64,000 nucleotides of DNA from Streptomyces sp. AP-93 (lineage in GTDB: Bacteria; Actinomycetota; Actinomycetes; Streptomycetales; Streptomycetaceae), in contig NZ_JALGBX010000007.1 in the NCBI RefSeq assembly GCF_022808175.1, forward strand, positions 62,001 through 126,000, written 5' to 3'. Below the pieces are notes generated by a model, which worked only from the letters and a program-made list of their open reading frames with translations, was not told the DNA's origin and made no database searches. The position numbers were made by a program, and so were the translations under genes. How positions within the stretch are numbered: the stretch's first letter is position 1; each line of letters starts with the position of its first letter. Below, piece after piece: positions 27,136 to 37,876 of this stretch.

Positions 27136-28680
27136 CTACCCCCTGGTGAACGTTCCCAGGTGGTCGGCGTCCAGGTACTCGATGCGGACCGTGCGGTCGG
27201 CGGGGGAGAAGAACACCCCGGTGCGGCCGACCGCGTTCTCCCCGGCGGTCTCGTAGCTGAAGGTGTCCCCGTCGTAGTGGGTGAGGGGGAAGACCATCGG
27301 CTCCGGGCCCAGCGACAGGGTCAGCTTGCCCTCGCTCGTGGCGGCCACGGTGGCCTTGCCGTAGTAGGGGTTCTCGTACGTGCCGGTGTACGAGGAGTCC
27401 TCCCCGGCCGGCTTGGCCCCGGTGGGCGGGTGGGCGTAGTCGGTGGGGGAGCGGCCCTCCGCGTCGATCTGGGCGTAGAGGGCGCCCGTCAGGGCCAGCC
27501 AGTCGGTGGTGGCCTTCCCGTGTTCGGCGGTGTCGAAGAAGTCGGCCGCGACGGCGTCGGGGAGGCCGATGGGGGCGCCGTTGGTGAGGACGACGATGCC
27601 GAGCTTCTCCAGCGGGAGCATGCTGACGCTGGTGTTGGCGCCGAGGTCGAAGGCGCCGGAGTGGCTCAGGCGCAGGCGGCCGGCGTCGTCGTAGTTGACG
27701 TTCCAGCCCAGCCCGTAGAAGCCGGTGCGGCCGGTGGGGGAGGCGGGCGGCTGCGACACGATCTCGGGGAGATGGGTGCGGGCCAGGGTGTCGGCGGGGA
27801 TGATCCGCTTGCCGTCGAGGGTGCCGCCGGAGAGCTGGAGCCGCAGCCAGCGGGACATGTCGCGGGCCGTGCTGCTCACCCCGCCGGCCGGGGCCTGGGC
27901 GTCGGGATCGCGGACGTAGCGGGGGCTCCAGGTGCCGTCGGCGGTTTTGACGTGGGTGGCGGCGTGCTCGGGGGCGTCGACGAAGGCCTGGAACTCGGTG
28001 CTGGTGTGCGTCATGCCGGCGGGCTTGAAGAGGGTGTCGGCGCTGAGCTTCTGCCAGGTGGCGCCCTGGGCGCGGGCGATCGCCTCGGCGGCGGCCGTGA
28101 ATCCGTAGTTGGTGTAGGCGTAGCTCGCGCGGAAGGGGGTCAGGGGCGCCAGGCGCAGGTGGCCGAGGATGTACGACTGGTCGTAGCCGAGGTCTTCGAG
28201 GAGGTCGCCGGCGTGGTCGGGCAGGCCGCTGCGGTGGGAGAACAGGTCGGCGGCGGTGACGTGGGAGGTCACCCACGGGTCCTTGAGGGCGAAGCCGGGC
28301 AGCTCCGTGTGCCGGTCGAAGTCGGCGGGGTCCTTGAGGACCCCGGCGGCGACGGTGGAGGAGACCGGCTTGGAGAGCGAGGCGATCTGGAAGACGGTGT
28401 CGGGGCCCACCGTGGCCGGGTCGCCGACGCGGCGCACGCCGAAGCCCTTGAGGTAGACCACCTTGTCGTCGTGGACGACGGCGACGGAGACGCCCGGGAC
28501 CCCGGTGCGGCGCATCATCTCGGCGACCGTCGCATCGAGGCGCCCCACCGCCTTGTCGACTTGGGCGTCGGTGAGCTGGGCGGTGGGCGCGGGCGGCGGG
28601 CTCGGCGCGGCGGTCGCGGTCCCGGCCGTGGCCAGGAGGGCGGCTGCTCCGGCTGCCGTGAATGCGCGGAGCGTACGCAT
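27136..28680 (-). CDS. Exported serine hydrolase, class C beta-lactamase fold
   Basis: A 514-residue secreted hydrolase. A signal peptide (MRTLRAFTAAGAAALLATAGTATAA) is followed by the penicillin-binding transpeptidase-like domain with S101-L-S-K104 (nucleophile and base), Y189-T-N191 and SHSGAF as the KTG-equivalent. A C-terminal lipocalin-like domain (about 425-514; SSYTGTYENPYYGK) is typical of the family. Likely a D-aminopeptidase or esterase rather than a true beta-lactamase. It is 18 nt from the RluA gene on the same strand and may be transcribed with it. Confidence 0.9.
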   Translation of the reverse strand: MRTLRAFTAAGAAALLATAGTATAAPSPPPAPTAQLTDAQVDKAVGRLDATVAEMMRRTGVPGVSVAVVHDDKVVYLKGFGVRRVGDPATVGPDTVFQIASLSKPVSSTVAAGVLKDPADFDRHTELPGFALKDPWVTSHVTAADLFSHRSGLPDHAGDLLEDLGYDQSYILGHLRLAPLTPFRASYAYTNYGFTAAAEAIARAQGATWQKLSADTLFKPAGMTHTSTEFQAFVDAPEHAATHVKTADGTWSPRYVRDPDAQAPAGGVSSTARDMSRWLRLQLSGGTLDGKRIIPADTLARTHLPEIVSQPPASPTGRTGFYGLGWNVNYDDAGRLRLSHSGAFDLGANTSVSMLPLEKLGIVVLTNGAPIGLPDAVAADFFDTAEHGKATTDWLALTGALYAQIDAEGRSPTDYAHPPTGAKPAGEDSSYTGTYENPYYGKATVAATSEGKLTLSLGPEPMVFPLTHYDGDTFSYETAGENAVGRTGVFFSPADRTVRIEYLDADHLGTFTRG

Positions 28681-28761
28681 GCGCCCATTGTGCCGCCGAA
28701 CGGGTCATACCGCCTTGCGGGGGCCGTGGGCCCGTACTGCCGCTCGCCGCGGGATTCCGCG

Positions 28762-29610
28762 TCAGGACGCGGCGGCGGCCAGGGGGCGTTCCTGCTCGGC
28801 TTCGACTTCCGCGTTCCAGTCCCGCTTGATCGCGCGCCAGCCCTCGTCCGTCTGGCCCAGGCGCCAGTAGCCGGAGATGGACAGGCGCTCGCTCGGGATG
28901 CCGCGGTCGATGCGCAGGTGGCGGCGCAGGGTTCTGACGAAGCCGGCCTCGCCGTGCACGAATGCGTGTACGTCGGCGGAGGGGAAGTGCAGGGCCTGGA
29001 CGGCCTCGTTCAGCGCCTGCCCGACCGGGCGGGAGCCGCGGTGGATCCAGACCGGGACGGTGCCGTCGCGGGTGGCGATCTTCAGTTCGTCGCCCGGGCC
29101 CTGGACCTCCACGAGCGCGTGGACCCGCGCCCCGACGGGCATCCGCTCCATCGCCGCGCCGATCGCCGGCAGGGCGCTCTCGTCGCCGACCAGCAGGTGC
29201 CAGCCGGCGACCGGGTCCGGGGCGTAGGCCCCGCCCGGACCGAGGAAGCGTACGAGCTCACCCGGCTGGACGCGGGCCGCCCAGGGGCCGGCCAGCCCCT
29301 CGTCGCCGTGGACCACGAAGTCGAGGGTCAGCTCCAGGTGGGCCGGGTCCCAGGCGCGCACCGTGTACGCGCGCTGGCGCGGCCATTCCTCGCGGGGGTG
29401 GGCCGTCCGGATCCGGTCCAGGTCCCAGGGGGTGGTGTAGCTGACGCCCGCCGGTGCGAAGAGCAGTTTCACGTAGTGGTCGGTGTACCTGCCCGCACCG
29501 AATCCGGCCAGCCCCGCACCGCCCAGCACGATCCGCACCATGTGCGGACTCAACCGCTCGGTCCGCACGACCACTGCGGTGCCGACCTTGCGGGCGCGTC
29601 CTTCTGCCAC
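28762..29610 (-). CDS. Siderophore-interacting protein (FAD ferric reductase)
   Basis: A 282-residue cytosolic flavoprotein of the SIP/ViuB family that releases iron from ferric siderophores. RAYTVR is the FAD-binding RxYT element, followed by FVVHGDEGLAGPWAARVQPG and the NAD(P)-domain region (HLLVGDESALPAI, VHAFVHGEAGFVRTLRRHL). An iron-box-like palindrome is 38-53 nt upstream, pointing to repression by an IdeR/DmdR1-type regulator when iron is plentiful. No siderophore biosynthesis or uptake genes are adjacent. Confidence 0.92.
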   Translation of the reverse strand: MAEGRARKVGTAVVVRTERLSPHMVRIVLGGAGLAGFGAGRYTDHYVKLLFAPAGVSYTTPWDLDRIRTAHPREEWPRQRAYTVRAWDPAHLELTLDFVVHGDEGLAGPWAARVQPGELVRFLGPGGAYAPDPVAGWHLLVGDESALPAIGAAMERMPVGARVHALVEVQGPGDELKIATRDGTVPVWIHRGSRPVGQALNEAVQALHFPSADVHAFVHGEAGFVRTLRRHLRIDRGIPSERLSISGYWRLGQTDEGWRAIKRDWNAEVEAEQERPLAAAAS

Positions 29611-29647
29611 GACGTCTCCCTGACTTTCCGACCCTGACTCCGTGAAG

Positions 29648-29663
29648 CTTAGGATTACCTAAG
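29648..29663. promoter_or_regulatory. Iron-box-like operator of the siderophore-interacting gene
   Basis: CTTAGGATTACCTAAG is a palindrome (arms CTTAGG/CCTAAG) followed by TTAGC. It shares the TTAGG/CCTAA half-sites of IdeR/DmdR1 iron boxes, but with a 4-nt centre rather than the usual 9, so the fit is partial. The site is 38-53 nt upstream of the gene, as expected for an iron-repressed promoter. Confidence 0.6.
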
Positions 29664-29671
29664 TTAGCACC

Positions 29672-30604
29672 TCAGGAGCGCAGTGCGCTGCTCAGCCGTT
29701 CAACTGCTCCACTCAGACCCCATCGGTGAGCCAGAGCCGCGACCAGATCCGGCTGGGCCGGGGAGGCCGGGAGCGCCGGGTCGAACGGCGGAAGCGGAAC
29801 GTCCGAGGCGACCTGGACCACCTTCGGGGCGACCGCCAGATATGGCCGGGATTCGTCGAGCCGCTTGCGCTGGGTGGGGGTCAGCTTGGACGTGGGGTCC
29901 TCGATCGCCGCGATGATCCCGGCCAGGTCTCCGTAGGCGTCCAGCAGCTTCGCCGCCGTCTTCTCGCCGATGCCGGGGACGCCCGGCAGACCGTCGCTCG
30001 GGTCCCCGCGCAGCAGCGCCAGGTCGGCGTAGCCGGGGCCGTCCACCCCGTACTTCTCGCGGAGCCACGCCTCGTCGGTCACCTGGAGCGTGCCCACGCC
30101 CTTCAGCGGGTACAGCACCCGGCGCTGCTTCGCGTCGTCGACCAGCTGGTACAGGTCCCGGTCGCCCGTGACGATGTCCACCGGGCCGGTGGCGCGGCCG
30201 GTCAGGGTGCCGATCACGTCGTCGGCCTCGTACCCGGCGACCCCCACACGGGCGATGCCGAAGGCGTCCAGGGCCGCCTCGATGATCGGGACCTGCGGGG
30301 CCAGGGTGTCCGGGGTCTCCTCGACGTCCGGACCGACCGCGGTCTCCTCGGCGACCCGGTGGGCCTTGTAGGACGGGATCAGCTCCACCCGCCAGTGGGG
30401 CCGCCAGTCGGCGTCCATGCAGGCGACCAGGTCGTCGGGCCGGTGGTCCTGCACGAGGCGGCCGATGAAGTCGAGCAGGCCGCGGACGGCGTTGACCGGA
30501 GTTCCGTCGGGGGCCTTCACGGAATCCGGCACGCCGAAGTACGCGCGGTAGTAGAGGGAAGCGGTGTCCAGGAGCATCAGGCGTCGTGTCGTCGTCACGG
30601 TCAC
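29672..30604 (-). CDS. Stand-alone 5'-3' exonuclease (Pol I N-domain type)
   Basis: A 310-residue flap/5' exonuclease. Metal-binding acidic residues are seen in MLLDTASLYYRAYF, CMDADWRPHW, GYEADDVIGTL and VTGDRDLYQLV; GDPSDGLPGVPGIGEKTAAKLL is the helix-3-turn-helix. The polymerase part is absent. The start is uncertain: GTG at 30604 (used), GTG at 30598 and ATG at 30577 are in frame with no strong ribosome-binding site. It is divergent from the XRE-cupin gene. It probably acts in Okazaki-fragment or repair processing. Confidence 0.92.
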   Translation of the reverse strand: MTVTTTRRLMLLDTASLYYRAYFGVPDSVKAPDGTPVNAVRGLLDFIGRLVQDHRPDDLVACMDADWRPHWRVELIPSYKAHRVAEETAVGPDVEETPDTLAPQVPIIEAALDAFGIARVGVAGYEADDVIGTLTGRATGPVDIVTGDRDLYQLVDDAKQRRVLYPLKGVGTLQVTDEAWLREKYGVDGPGYADLALLRGDPSDGLPGVPGIGEKTAAKLLDAYGDLAGIIAAIEDPTSKLTPTQRKRLDESRPYLAVAPKVVQVASDVPLPPFDPALPASPAQPDLVAALAHRWGLSGAVERLSSALRS

Positions 30605-30763
30605 GATGATGCACCGGGGGGAAACGGAAAGTGGCGCGGGTACGGCCTCCTCTGCCCTTGAGCGCGAAACCGGAGCCGGTTGCTGCGTAAGGTGCTTACA
30701 GCACACCGATGTGCGTTGTGCGACGGACCGGACCACCGGAAACAAGGGGAGGGCAGCCCCGCC

Positions 30764-31417
30764 ATGGACGACAGGGACGGCACCGACGGCAAGAACGGAC
30801 GCGGAGCGACGACCGGCGCGGACGACAAGGAGCGGGACCGGGACAAGGACTCCAGGGAACCGCTCCGGGTGGGCGTGGCCGTGCGCAAGAGGCGCCGGGC
30901 CCTGCACCTGACCCTGGCCGCCGTGTCCGCGCGCAGCGGACTGTCGGTCCCCTTCCTGAGCCAGATAGAGAACGAGCGGGCCCGGCCCAGCATGCGGTCC
31001 CTGGAGCGGGTCGCCGACGCGCTGGAGACCACGGCCGTCGATCTGCTGGCCGCCTCCGACACCGCGCGCACCGTGGACCTCGTACGGGCCGGCGACGACT
31101 CGGCGCTGACCCCGGTTCCCGGCGTACGGCCCCTCGTGCGCGGGCACCACCAGTTGCACGCGCTGGAGTTCACCGGGGACCAGGACGCGGGCCGCGAGTA
31201 CCAGCACCGCAACGACGAGCTGATGTACGTGGTCTCGGGCGCCTGCCAGGTGGAGGCCGAGGGGCGGGCGTACCGGCTGGAGAACGGCGACGCGCTGTTC
31301 CTGTCCGGCGGGGTGCGCCACCGCTGGCGGGCCGTCACCGAGGACACCCGGATCCTGATCGTCGCGGTCGGCGAACACATCCACGCGACCTCCGAGCCGC
31401 CCTCGCCGGGGCGCTGA
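30764..31417 (+). CDS. XRE-family regulator with C-terminal cupin
   Basis: A 217-residue regulator. After a charged disordered arm (about 1-35) comes the helix-turn-helix (VRKRRRALHLTLAAVSARSG, SQIENERARPSMRSLERVAD, about 40-95) and a cupin sensor domain (about 135-205) with HRNDELMYVVSG and LSGGVRHRW. Proteins of this layout respond to small metabolites. The ATG follows GGGGAGGGC. The next gene starts 4 nt after its stop, so the two are translationally linked. Confidence 0.87.
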   Translation: MDDRDGTDGKNGRGATTGADDKERDRDKDSREPLRVGVAVRKRRRALHLTLAAVSARSGLSVPFLSQIENERARPSMRSLERVADALETTAVDLLAASDTARTVDLVRAGDDSALTPVPGVRPLVRGHHQLHALEFTGDQDAGREYQHRNDELMYVVSGACQVEAEGRAYRLENGDALFLSGGVRHRWRAVTEDTRILIVAVGEHIHATSEPPSPGR

Positions 31418-31421
31418 CCGG

Positions 31422-32147
31422 ATGCGGGTCGTTTCGCTGGTGCCGTCCCTGACCGAGGCGGTGGCCGTGAGCGCGCCCGGTGCGCTGGCCGGGGTGACCG
31501 ACTGGTGCACGCACCCGGCCGCGCTGGGGGACGTGGCGCGCATCGGGGGGACGAAGAACCCCGACGTGCGGGCGATCGCGGAGCTGCGCCCGGATCTGGT
31601 CCTCGCCAACGAGGAGGAGAACCGGGCGCCGGACCTGGCGGCGCTGCGGGAGGCCGGGCTGGAGGTCCTGGTCACCGAGGTACGGGACCTGCCGCAGGCG
31701 TTCGCCGAACTGGACCGGGTGCTGGTGGGGGCCATGGGGCTGGAGCGGCCCCGGTGGCTGGCGGACGCGGAGGCCGCGTGGGCCCGCGTGGAGCCCGTCG
31801 GACCGCCGCGGACGGCCTTCGTGCCCATTTGGCGCCGGCCCTGGATGGTGCTGGGCCGCGACACCTTCGCGGGGGACCTGCTGGCCCGCCTCGGCGTGCG
31901 CAACGCCTACGCCGGGCACGCGGAGCGGTACCCGAGGATCCCGGCGGCCGAGCTGGCCGCCGCCGGCTGCGGGCTCGTGGTGTTCCCGGACGAGCCGTAC
32001 CGCTTCAGCGCAGGGGACGGGCCCGAGGCCTTCCCCGGTATCCCGGCCGCGTTCGTCGACGGCCGCCACCTGACCTGGTACGGCCCCTCGCTGGCCGGGG
32101 CCCCGGCGGTGCTGGGGGCGGCCCTGCGGGCAGCAGCCTCGCGCTAG
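31422..32147 (+). CDS. Cytosolic helical-backbone metal receptor
   Basis: A 241-residue protein of the TroA/BtuF-like helical-backbone fold: MRVVSLVPSLTEAV at the N-terminus, DWCTHP, GGTKNPDVRAIAELRPDLVLANEEENR, and the C-terminal RYPRIPAAEL segment. Unlike ABC-transporter binding proteins of the same fold it has no signal peptide or lipobox. It is 4 nt from the XRE-cupin regulator in one operon. It could bind cobalamin, heme or a metal chelate; the ligand is unknown. Confidence 0.8.
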   Translation: MRVVSLVPSLTEAVAVSAPGALAGVTDWCTHPAALGDVARIGGTKNPDVRAIAELRPDLVLANEEENRAPDLAALREAGLEVLVTEVRDLPQAFAELDRVLVGAMGLERPRWLADAEAAWARVEPVGPPRTAFVPIWRRPWMVLGRDTFAGDLLARLGVRNAYAGHAERYPRIPAAELAAAGCGLVVFPDEPYRFSAGDGPEAFPGIPAAFVDGRHLTWYGPSLAGAPAVLGAALRAAASR

Positions 32148-32158
32148 CGGGGCGCGCT

Positions 32159-33307
<1,149 letters not shown>

Positions 33308-33363
33308 GGGTCCAGCGTCCCGTCGGGCGGGGCCGGACGGCAGAGGGTCTCTTCCTATGAGGG

Positions 33364-33380
33364 CATAAACTGAAGTTATG
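33364..33380. promoter_or_regulatory. Candidate LysR binding site (CATAA-N7-TTATG)
   Basis: The 5-bp inverted arms CATAA and TTATG with a T-N11-A core lie in the 70-bp spacer between the transporter and the LysR gene. The right arm includes the LysR ATG (33378-33380). It is a plausible autoregulatory site, though short. Confidence 0.4.
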
Positions 33381-34319
33381 GGGAATGGGCGCGGTAATGA
33401 GGAGTGGGTCGAGGGGCAGGTTCCGCTGGCCCACCGGGTCCCGGACCTGGGGGCCATGGAACTGCTGCTCGCGGTCGCGCGCGTGGGCAGTCTGAGCGCC
33501 GCCGCGCGGCGGCTCGGGATCACCCAGCCCGCCGCCAGCAGCCGGATCCGGGCGATGGAGACCCGGCTCGGGGTCGCGCTCGTGGACCGCTCCCCGCGCG
33601 GATCGACGCTGACCGCGGAGGGGGCGCTGGTCACGGACTGGGCCCGGCGGGTGGTGGAGGCGGCCGAGGCCTTCGACGCGGGCGCGCAGGCGCTACGGGG
33701 CCGCCGCGACTCCCGGCTGCGGGTCGCGGCCAGCATGACCATCGCGGAGTACCTGCTGCCCGGCTGGCTGATCGCGCTGCGCGGGCAGCGGCCGGACACG
33801 GCGGTGTCGCTGCACGCGGGGAACTCGGCGGTGGTGGCGGAGCGGGTGCTGGCGCACGAGGCGGACCTCGGGTTCGTGGAGGGGCTGAGCGTGCCGGAGG
33901 GACTGGACTCGGTGGTCATCGCGCAGGACCGCCTCGTGGTGGCGGTGGCCCCCGGGCACCCCTGGGCGCGGCGCACGCGCGGGGTGGAGCCGGCGGAGCT
34001 GGCGGCGACCCCGCTGATCCTGCGGGAGCGGGGGTCGGGGACCCGGCAGGTCCTGGACGCGGCGCTGGCCGGGTGCGGGGGGCTGGCGGAGCCGCTGCTG
34101 GAACTGGCCTCCACCACCGCGGTGAAGGCTGCCGCGGTGAGCGGGGCGGGGCCGTGCGTGCTGTCGGAACTGGCGGTCGGGGACGAGCTGGCGGGGCGGC
34201 GGCTGGTGTGCGTGCCGGTGCTCGGGGCGGGGCTGGAGCGGGAGCTGCGGGCGGTGTGGCCCGCGGGGGCGCGGCCGGCCGGGCCGGCGCGGGACCTGCT
34301 CTCGCTGACCCGGCGCTGA
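33378..34319 (+). CDS. LysR-family transcriptional regulator
   Basis: A 313-residue regulator. The helix-turn-helix is at about residues 25-85 (MELLLAVARVGSLSAAARRL, ITQPAASSRIRAMETRLG), followed by the two-lobed effector domain (RLRVAASMTIAEYLLPGWL onward). It is divergent from the TDT transporter, the classic LysR arrangement, which argues that it controls anion transport in response to a substrate. The C-terminal 20 residues are Ala/Gly/Pro rich. The gene is followed by a repeat-filled spacer. Confidence 0.9.
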   Translation: MGNGRGNEEWVEGQVPLAHRVPDLGAMELLLAVARVGSLSAAARRLGITQPAASSRIRAMETRLGVALVDRSPRGSTLTAEGALVTDWARRVVEAAEAFDAGAQALRGRRDSRLRVAASMTIAEYLLPGWLIALRGQRPDTAVSLHAGNSAVVAERVLAHEADLGFVEGLSVPEGLDSVVIAQDRLVVAVAPGHPWARRTRGVEPAELAATPLILRERGSGTRQVLDAALAGCGGLAEPLLELASTTAVKAAAVSGAGPCVLSELAVGDELAGRRLVCVPVLGAGLERELRAVWPAGARPAGPARDLLSLTRR

Positions 34320-34719
34320 CCCCCGGGGCCGGCGCTCACCCCCGGCCCGGCCCGGCCCGGGGACCCGACGCGGCCCGGGCCGGCCCGGCGACCCCTGTGG
34401 GTCCTGCGCCCAGGGGTCCGGGGCGGAGCCCCGGGGAACGGGCGAAGGGCGGGTGGGGGACAGCTCCGCACCGGCCCCCGCGGCCGGATCCCCGAGTGGG
34501 AGGCGGCGGGCGGTCCTGCGGGGCGGAGTCCCCTACCCGCCCTTCGCCCGTTCCCCGGGCTCTGCCCGGACCCGGTCCTCAAACGCCGGACGGGCTGGAA
34601 GGGGTACCGGGCTGCGCCCGGACCCCCTGGGGCTCCGCCCCAGGCCCCGGTCCTCAAACGCCGGACGGCTGAAAAGACCTGGGGCTTCGCCCCGGGCCGG
34701 CTGTGCCCAAGGGGCCCGG
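34320..34719. repeat. Streptomyces-type intergenic repeat block (no gene)
   Basis: A 400-nt spacer between the LysR gene and the convergent hydrolase gene, without a credible gene. A 30-bp inverted repeat, 29 of 30 matched (34431-34460 against 34529-34558; GTTCCCCGG ends), can form a long hairpin. A 22-bp direct repeat beginning CCGGTCCTCAAACGCCGG occurs at 34572-34593 and 34647-34668. The same elements recur at 55.8 kb, so this is a dispersed family. It may terminate both genes. Confidence 0.8.
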
Positions 34720-35421
34720 TCAGGGGTGGGGTGTTCGGGTGGATGCCGCTGTGATCAGGGCTGACATGACGCGGGTGTCCTTGTCCTGTTCCGGGTGCCA
34801 TTGGACGCCCAGGGTCCAGGGGGAGGGGGCGGGGAGTTCGATGGACTCCACCGTGCCGTCGGTGGCGTGGGAGGAGGCGATCAGGCCCCGGCCCAGGCGG
34901 TCGACGGCCTGGTGGTGGTAGGTCGGGACCTCCGACTCCTCCGGGACCAGCGCCGCGTACCGCGTGCCGGGGACCGGGCGGACCGGGTGCCAGGACATCA
35001 CGCCCGGGCCCGCGACGTGGCCGTCGATGTGCTGGATCAGGGTGCCGCCCAGGGCCACGTTCAGCGCCTGCATGCCACGGCAGACGCCGAGCAGGGGCGT
35101 GCCCGAGGCCAGGGCCGCGGAGGTCAGGGCGAGCTCCCACGTGTCGCGCAGGGTCGCCGCCGGTCCGGTGCGGGGATCGCGCGGAGCCCCGTACCGGACC
35201 GGGTCCATGTCCGGGCCGCCCGCGACGACCAGGCCGTCCAGCCGGCTGAGCACCTCCGCCGCCGCCTCCGGTTCGTCCGGCGGGAGCAGGACGGCGATGC
35301 CGCCCGAGGCCTGGACGAGCTCGTAGTACCCGGTGGGGGTGAGGGCCGTCGGAATGTCCCACACCCCGTAGCGGGTGGATTGCTCGACGTAGGTGGTGAT
35401 GCCGATGAGCGGCCTGGGCAA
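34720..35421 (-). CDS. Gamma-glutamyl amide hydrolase (PuuD-like, class I amidotransferase fold)
   Basis: A 233-residue hydrolase of the peptidase C26 family. The nucleophile elbow LLGVCRGMQALNV holds the catalytic Cys, and VQWHPEQD supplies His and Glu; the N-terminus PRPLIGITTYVEQ is typical. It should split a gamma-glutamyl bond to release glutamate. The start is a TTG with CCGGAGG 9 nt upstream; no ATG or GTG fits better. It is 32 nt behind the permease in one operon. Within this module it is the natural last step after oxidation of the gamma-glutamylated amine. Confidence 0.88.
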   Translation of the reverse strand: MPRPLIGITTYVEQSTRYGVWDIPTALTPTGYYELVQASGGIAVLLPPDEPEAAAEVLSRLDGLVVAGGPDMDPVRYGAPRDPRTGPAATLRDTWELALTSAALASGTPLLGVCRGMQALNVALGGTLIQHIDGHVAGPGVMSWHPVRPVPGTRYAALVPEESEVPTYHHQAVDRLGRGLIASSHATDGTVESIELPAPSPWTLGVQWHPEQDKDTRVMSALITAASTRTPHP

Positions 35422-35453
35422 GGGGGGTACCTCCGGAGGGCGGCGGGTGGGGA

Positions 35454-36938
<1,485 letters not shown>

Positions 36939-36956
36939 GTGCGCTCCTGCCTAGGG

Positions 36957-36978
36957 CAATGGTTGTGGGGCGTACCTT
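36957..36978. promoter_or_regulatory. Candidate FadR-type operator, permease promoter copy
   Basis: CAATGGTT-N8-TACCTT, with GGT/ACC symmetric ends separated by 10 nt. It lies 19-40 nt upstream of the permease start. The identical consensus with a different spacer occurs at 37822-37843. Confidence 0.65.
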
Positions 36979-37004
36979 TGCTGCTCGGGCGTGGCGGGCG
37001 CAAG

Positions 37005-37025
37005 ACCCCTGCGTTAAACAGGGGT
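37005..37025 (-). terminator. Stem-loop after the FadR-type regulator gene
   Basis: The arms ACCCCTG and CAGGGGT (7 bp) with loop CGTTAAA lie 28 nt after the regulator stop codon and before the permease promoter. There is no T tract, so it is weak evidence for termination. Confidence 0.4.
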
Positions 37026-37052
37026 TACGAATGCCTCTCGGCCGGGTCCGGG

Positions 37053-37799
37053 TCAGGTCAGGAACCCCCGCAGCAGCGCCGCCGTGCCGCAGCAGTGCTC
37101 GCGCATCACCGCGCGCGCCGCCTCCGGGTCCCGCTCCAGCACCGCCTCCACGAGCGTGCTGTGCTGCTGCTGCGAGTGCTCCAGATTGCGCACCAGCAGC
37201 GGGATGCAGTCCAGCAGGTCGTTCACGGTGGCCCGGACGGCCGCGTACTGGGCCGTCAGGGTGGCGGATCCGGCGAGTTCGCACAGGGTGAGGTGGAAGA
37301 GCGTGTCCTGGCGGCGGTAGTCCGGCAGCGGGGCGTCGTGGGTGGCGGTCAGTGCCCCGAGCAGCCGGTCGGTCTCCTGCTCCGAGAGTCCCTGGGAGGC
37401 GCACAGGCCGGCCGCTCCCACCTCCAGCACCTCGCGGAAGCGCAGGACATCCTCGATGTCCACGCCCGCGACCCGGCGCCGCAGCTCCTCCTCGGTGCCC
37501 CCGGCCGGCGTGTCGGGGCGGGACAGCACAAACGTTCCGCCGTACCGCCCGCGCCGGGCCTCCACCAGGCCCTGGTCCTGGAGTACCTTCAGCACCTCGC
37601 GGAGCGTCACCCGGCTGATCCCCATCCGCTCGGCCAACTCGCGCTCCGGCGGCAGCCGTTCCCCGCCCGGTACCAGTCCGAGCCGGACCACCTGGAGGAT
37701 CTGCTCCAGCGCCTCCTCGAAACCGTTGCCCGCCCGCACCTGTCGCAGTACGGGATTGAGCCGCCGGGCGGCCTCGTCCTCGCTCGCCGTATTGGTCAT
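37053..37799 (-). CDS. FadR-subfamily GntR regulator
   Basis: A 248-residue regulator. The winged helix (RLPPERELAERMGISRVTLR, EVLKVLQDQGLV) is followed by an all-helical FCD ligand domain with a metal-type His set (RRQDTLFHLTLCELAG, NLEHSQQQHSTLVEAV). The ATG follows GGAGGAGGCGAG, which fixes the start against the longer frame to 37820. It is divergent from glnA4 and lies upstream of the permease unit on the same strand, so it stands between the two arms of the module it presumably controls. Confidence 0.9.
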   Translation of the reverse strand: MTNTASEDEAARRLNPVLRQVRAGNGFEEALEQILQVVRLGLVPGGERLPPERELAERMGISRVTLREVLKVLQDQGLVEARRGRYGGTFVLSRPDTPAGGTEEELRRRVAGVDIEDVLRFREVLEVGAAGLCASQGLSEQETDRLLGALTATHDAPLPDYRRQDTLFHLTLCELAGSATLTAQYAAVRATVNDLLDCIPLLVRNLEHSQQQHSTLVEAVLERDPEAARAVMREHCCGTAALLRGFLT

Positions 37800-37821
37800 C
37801 TCGCCTCCTCCCCTTCCCAAG

Positions 37822-37843
37822 CAATGGTTCTATTCAATACCTT
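37822..37843. promoter_or_regulatory. Candidate FadR-type operator, glnA4/regulator copy
   Basis: CAATGGTT-N8-TACCTT in the 77-nt divergent spacer, 22 nt from the regulator ATG and 33 nt from the glnA4 GTG. It matches the 36957-36978 site at all 14 fixed positions, while the spacer differs (CTATTCAA against GTGGGGCG). Confidence 0.65.
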
Positions 37844-37876
37844 AGGCCTACTCGGCTCACCGAAGGAGAGAATCCC

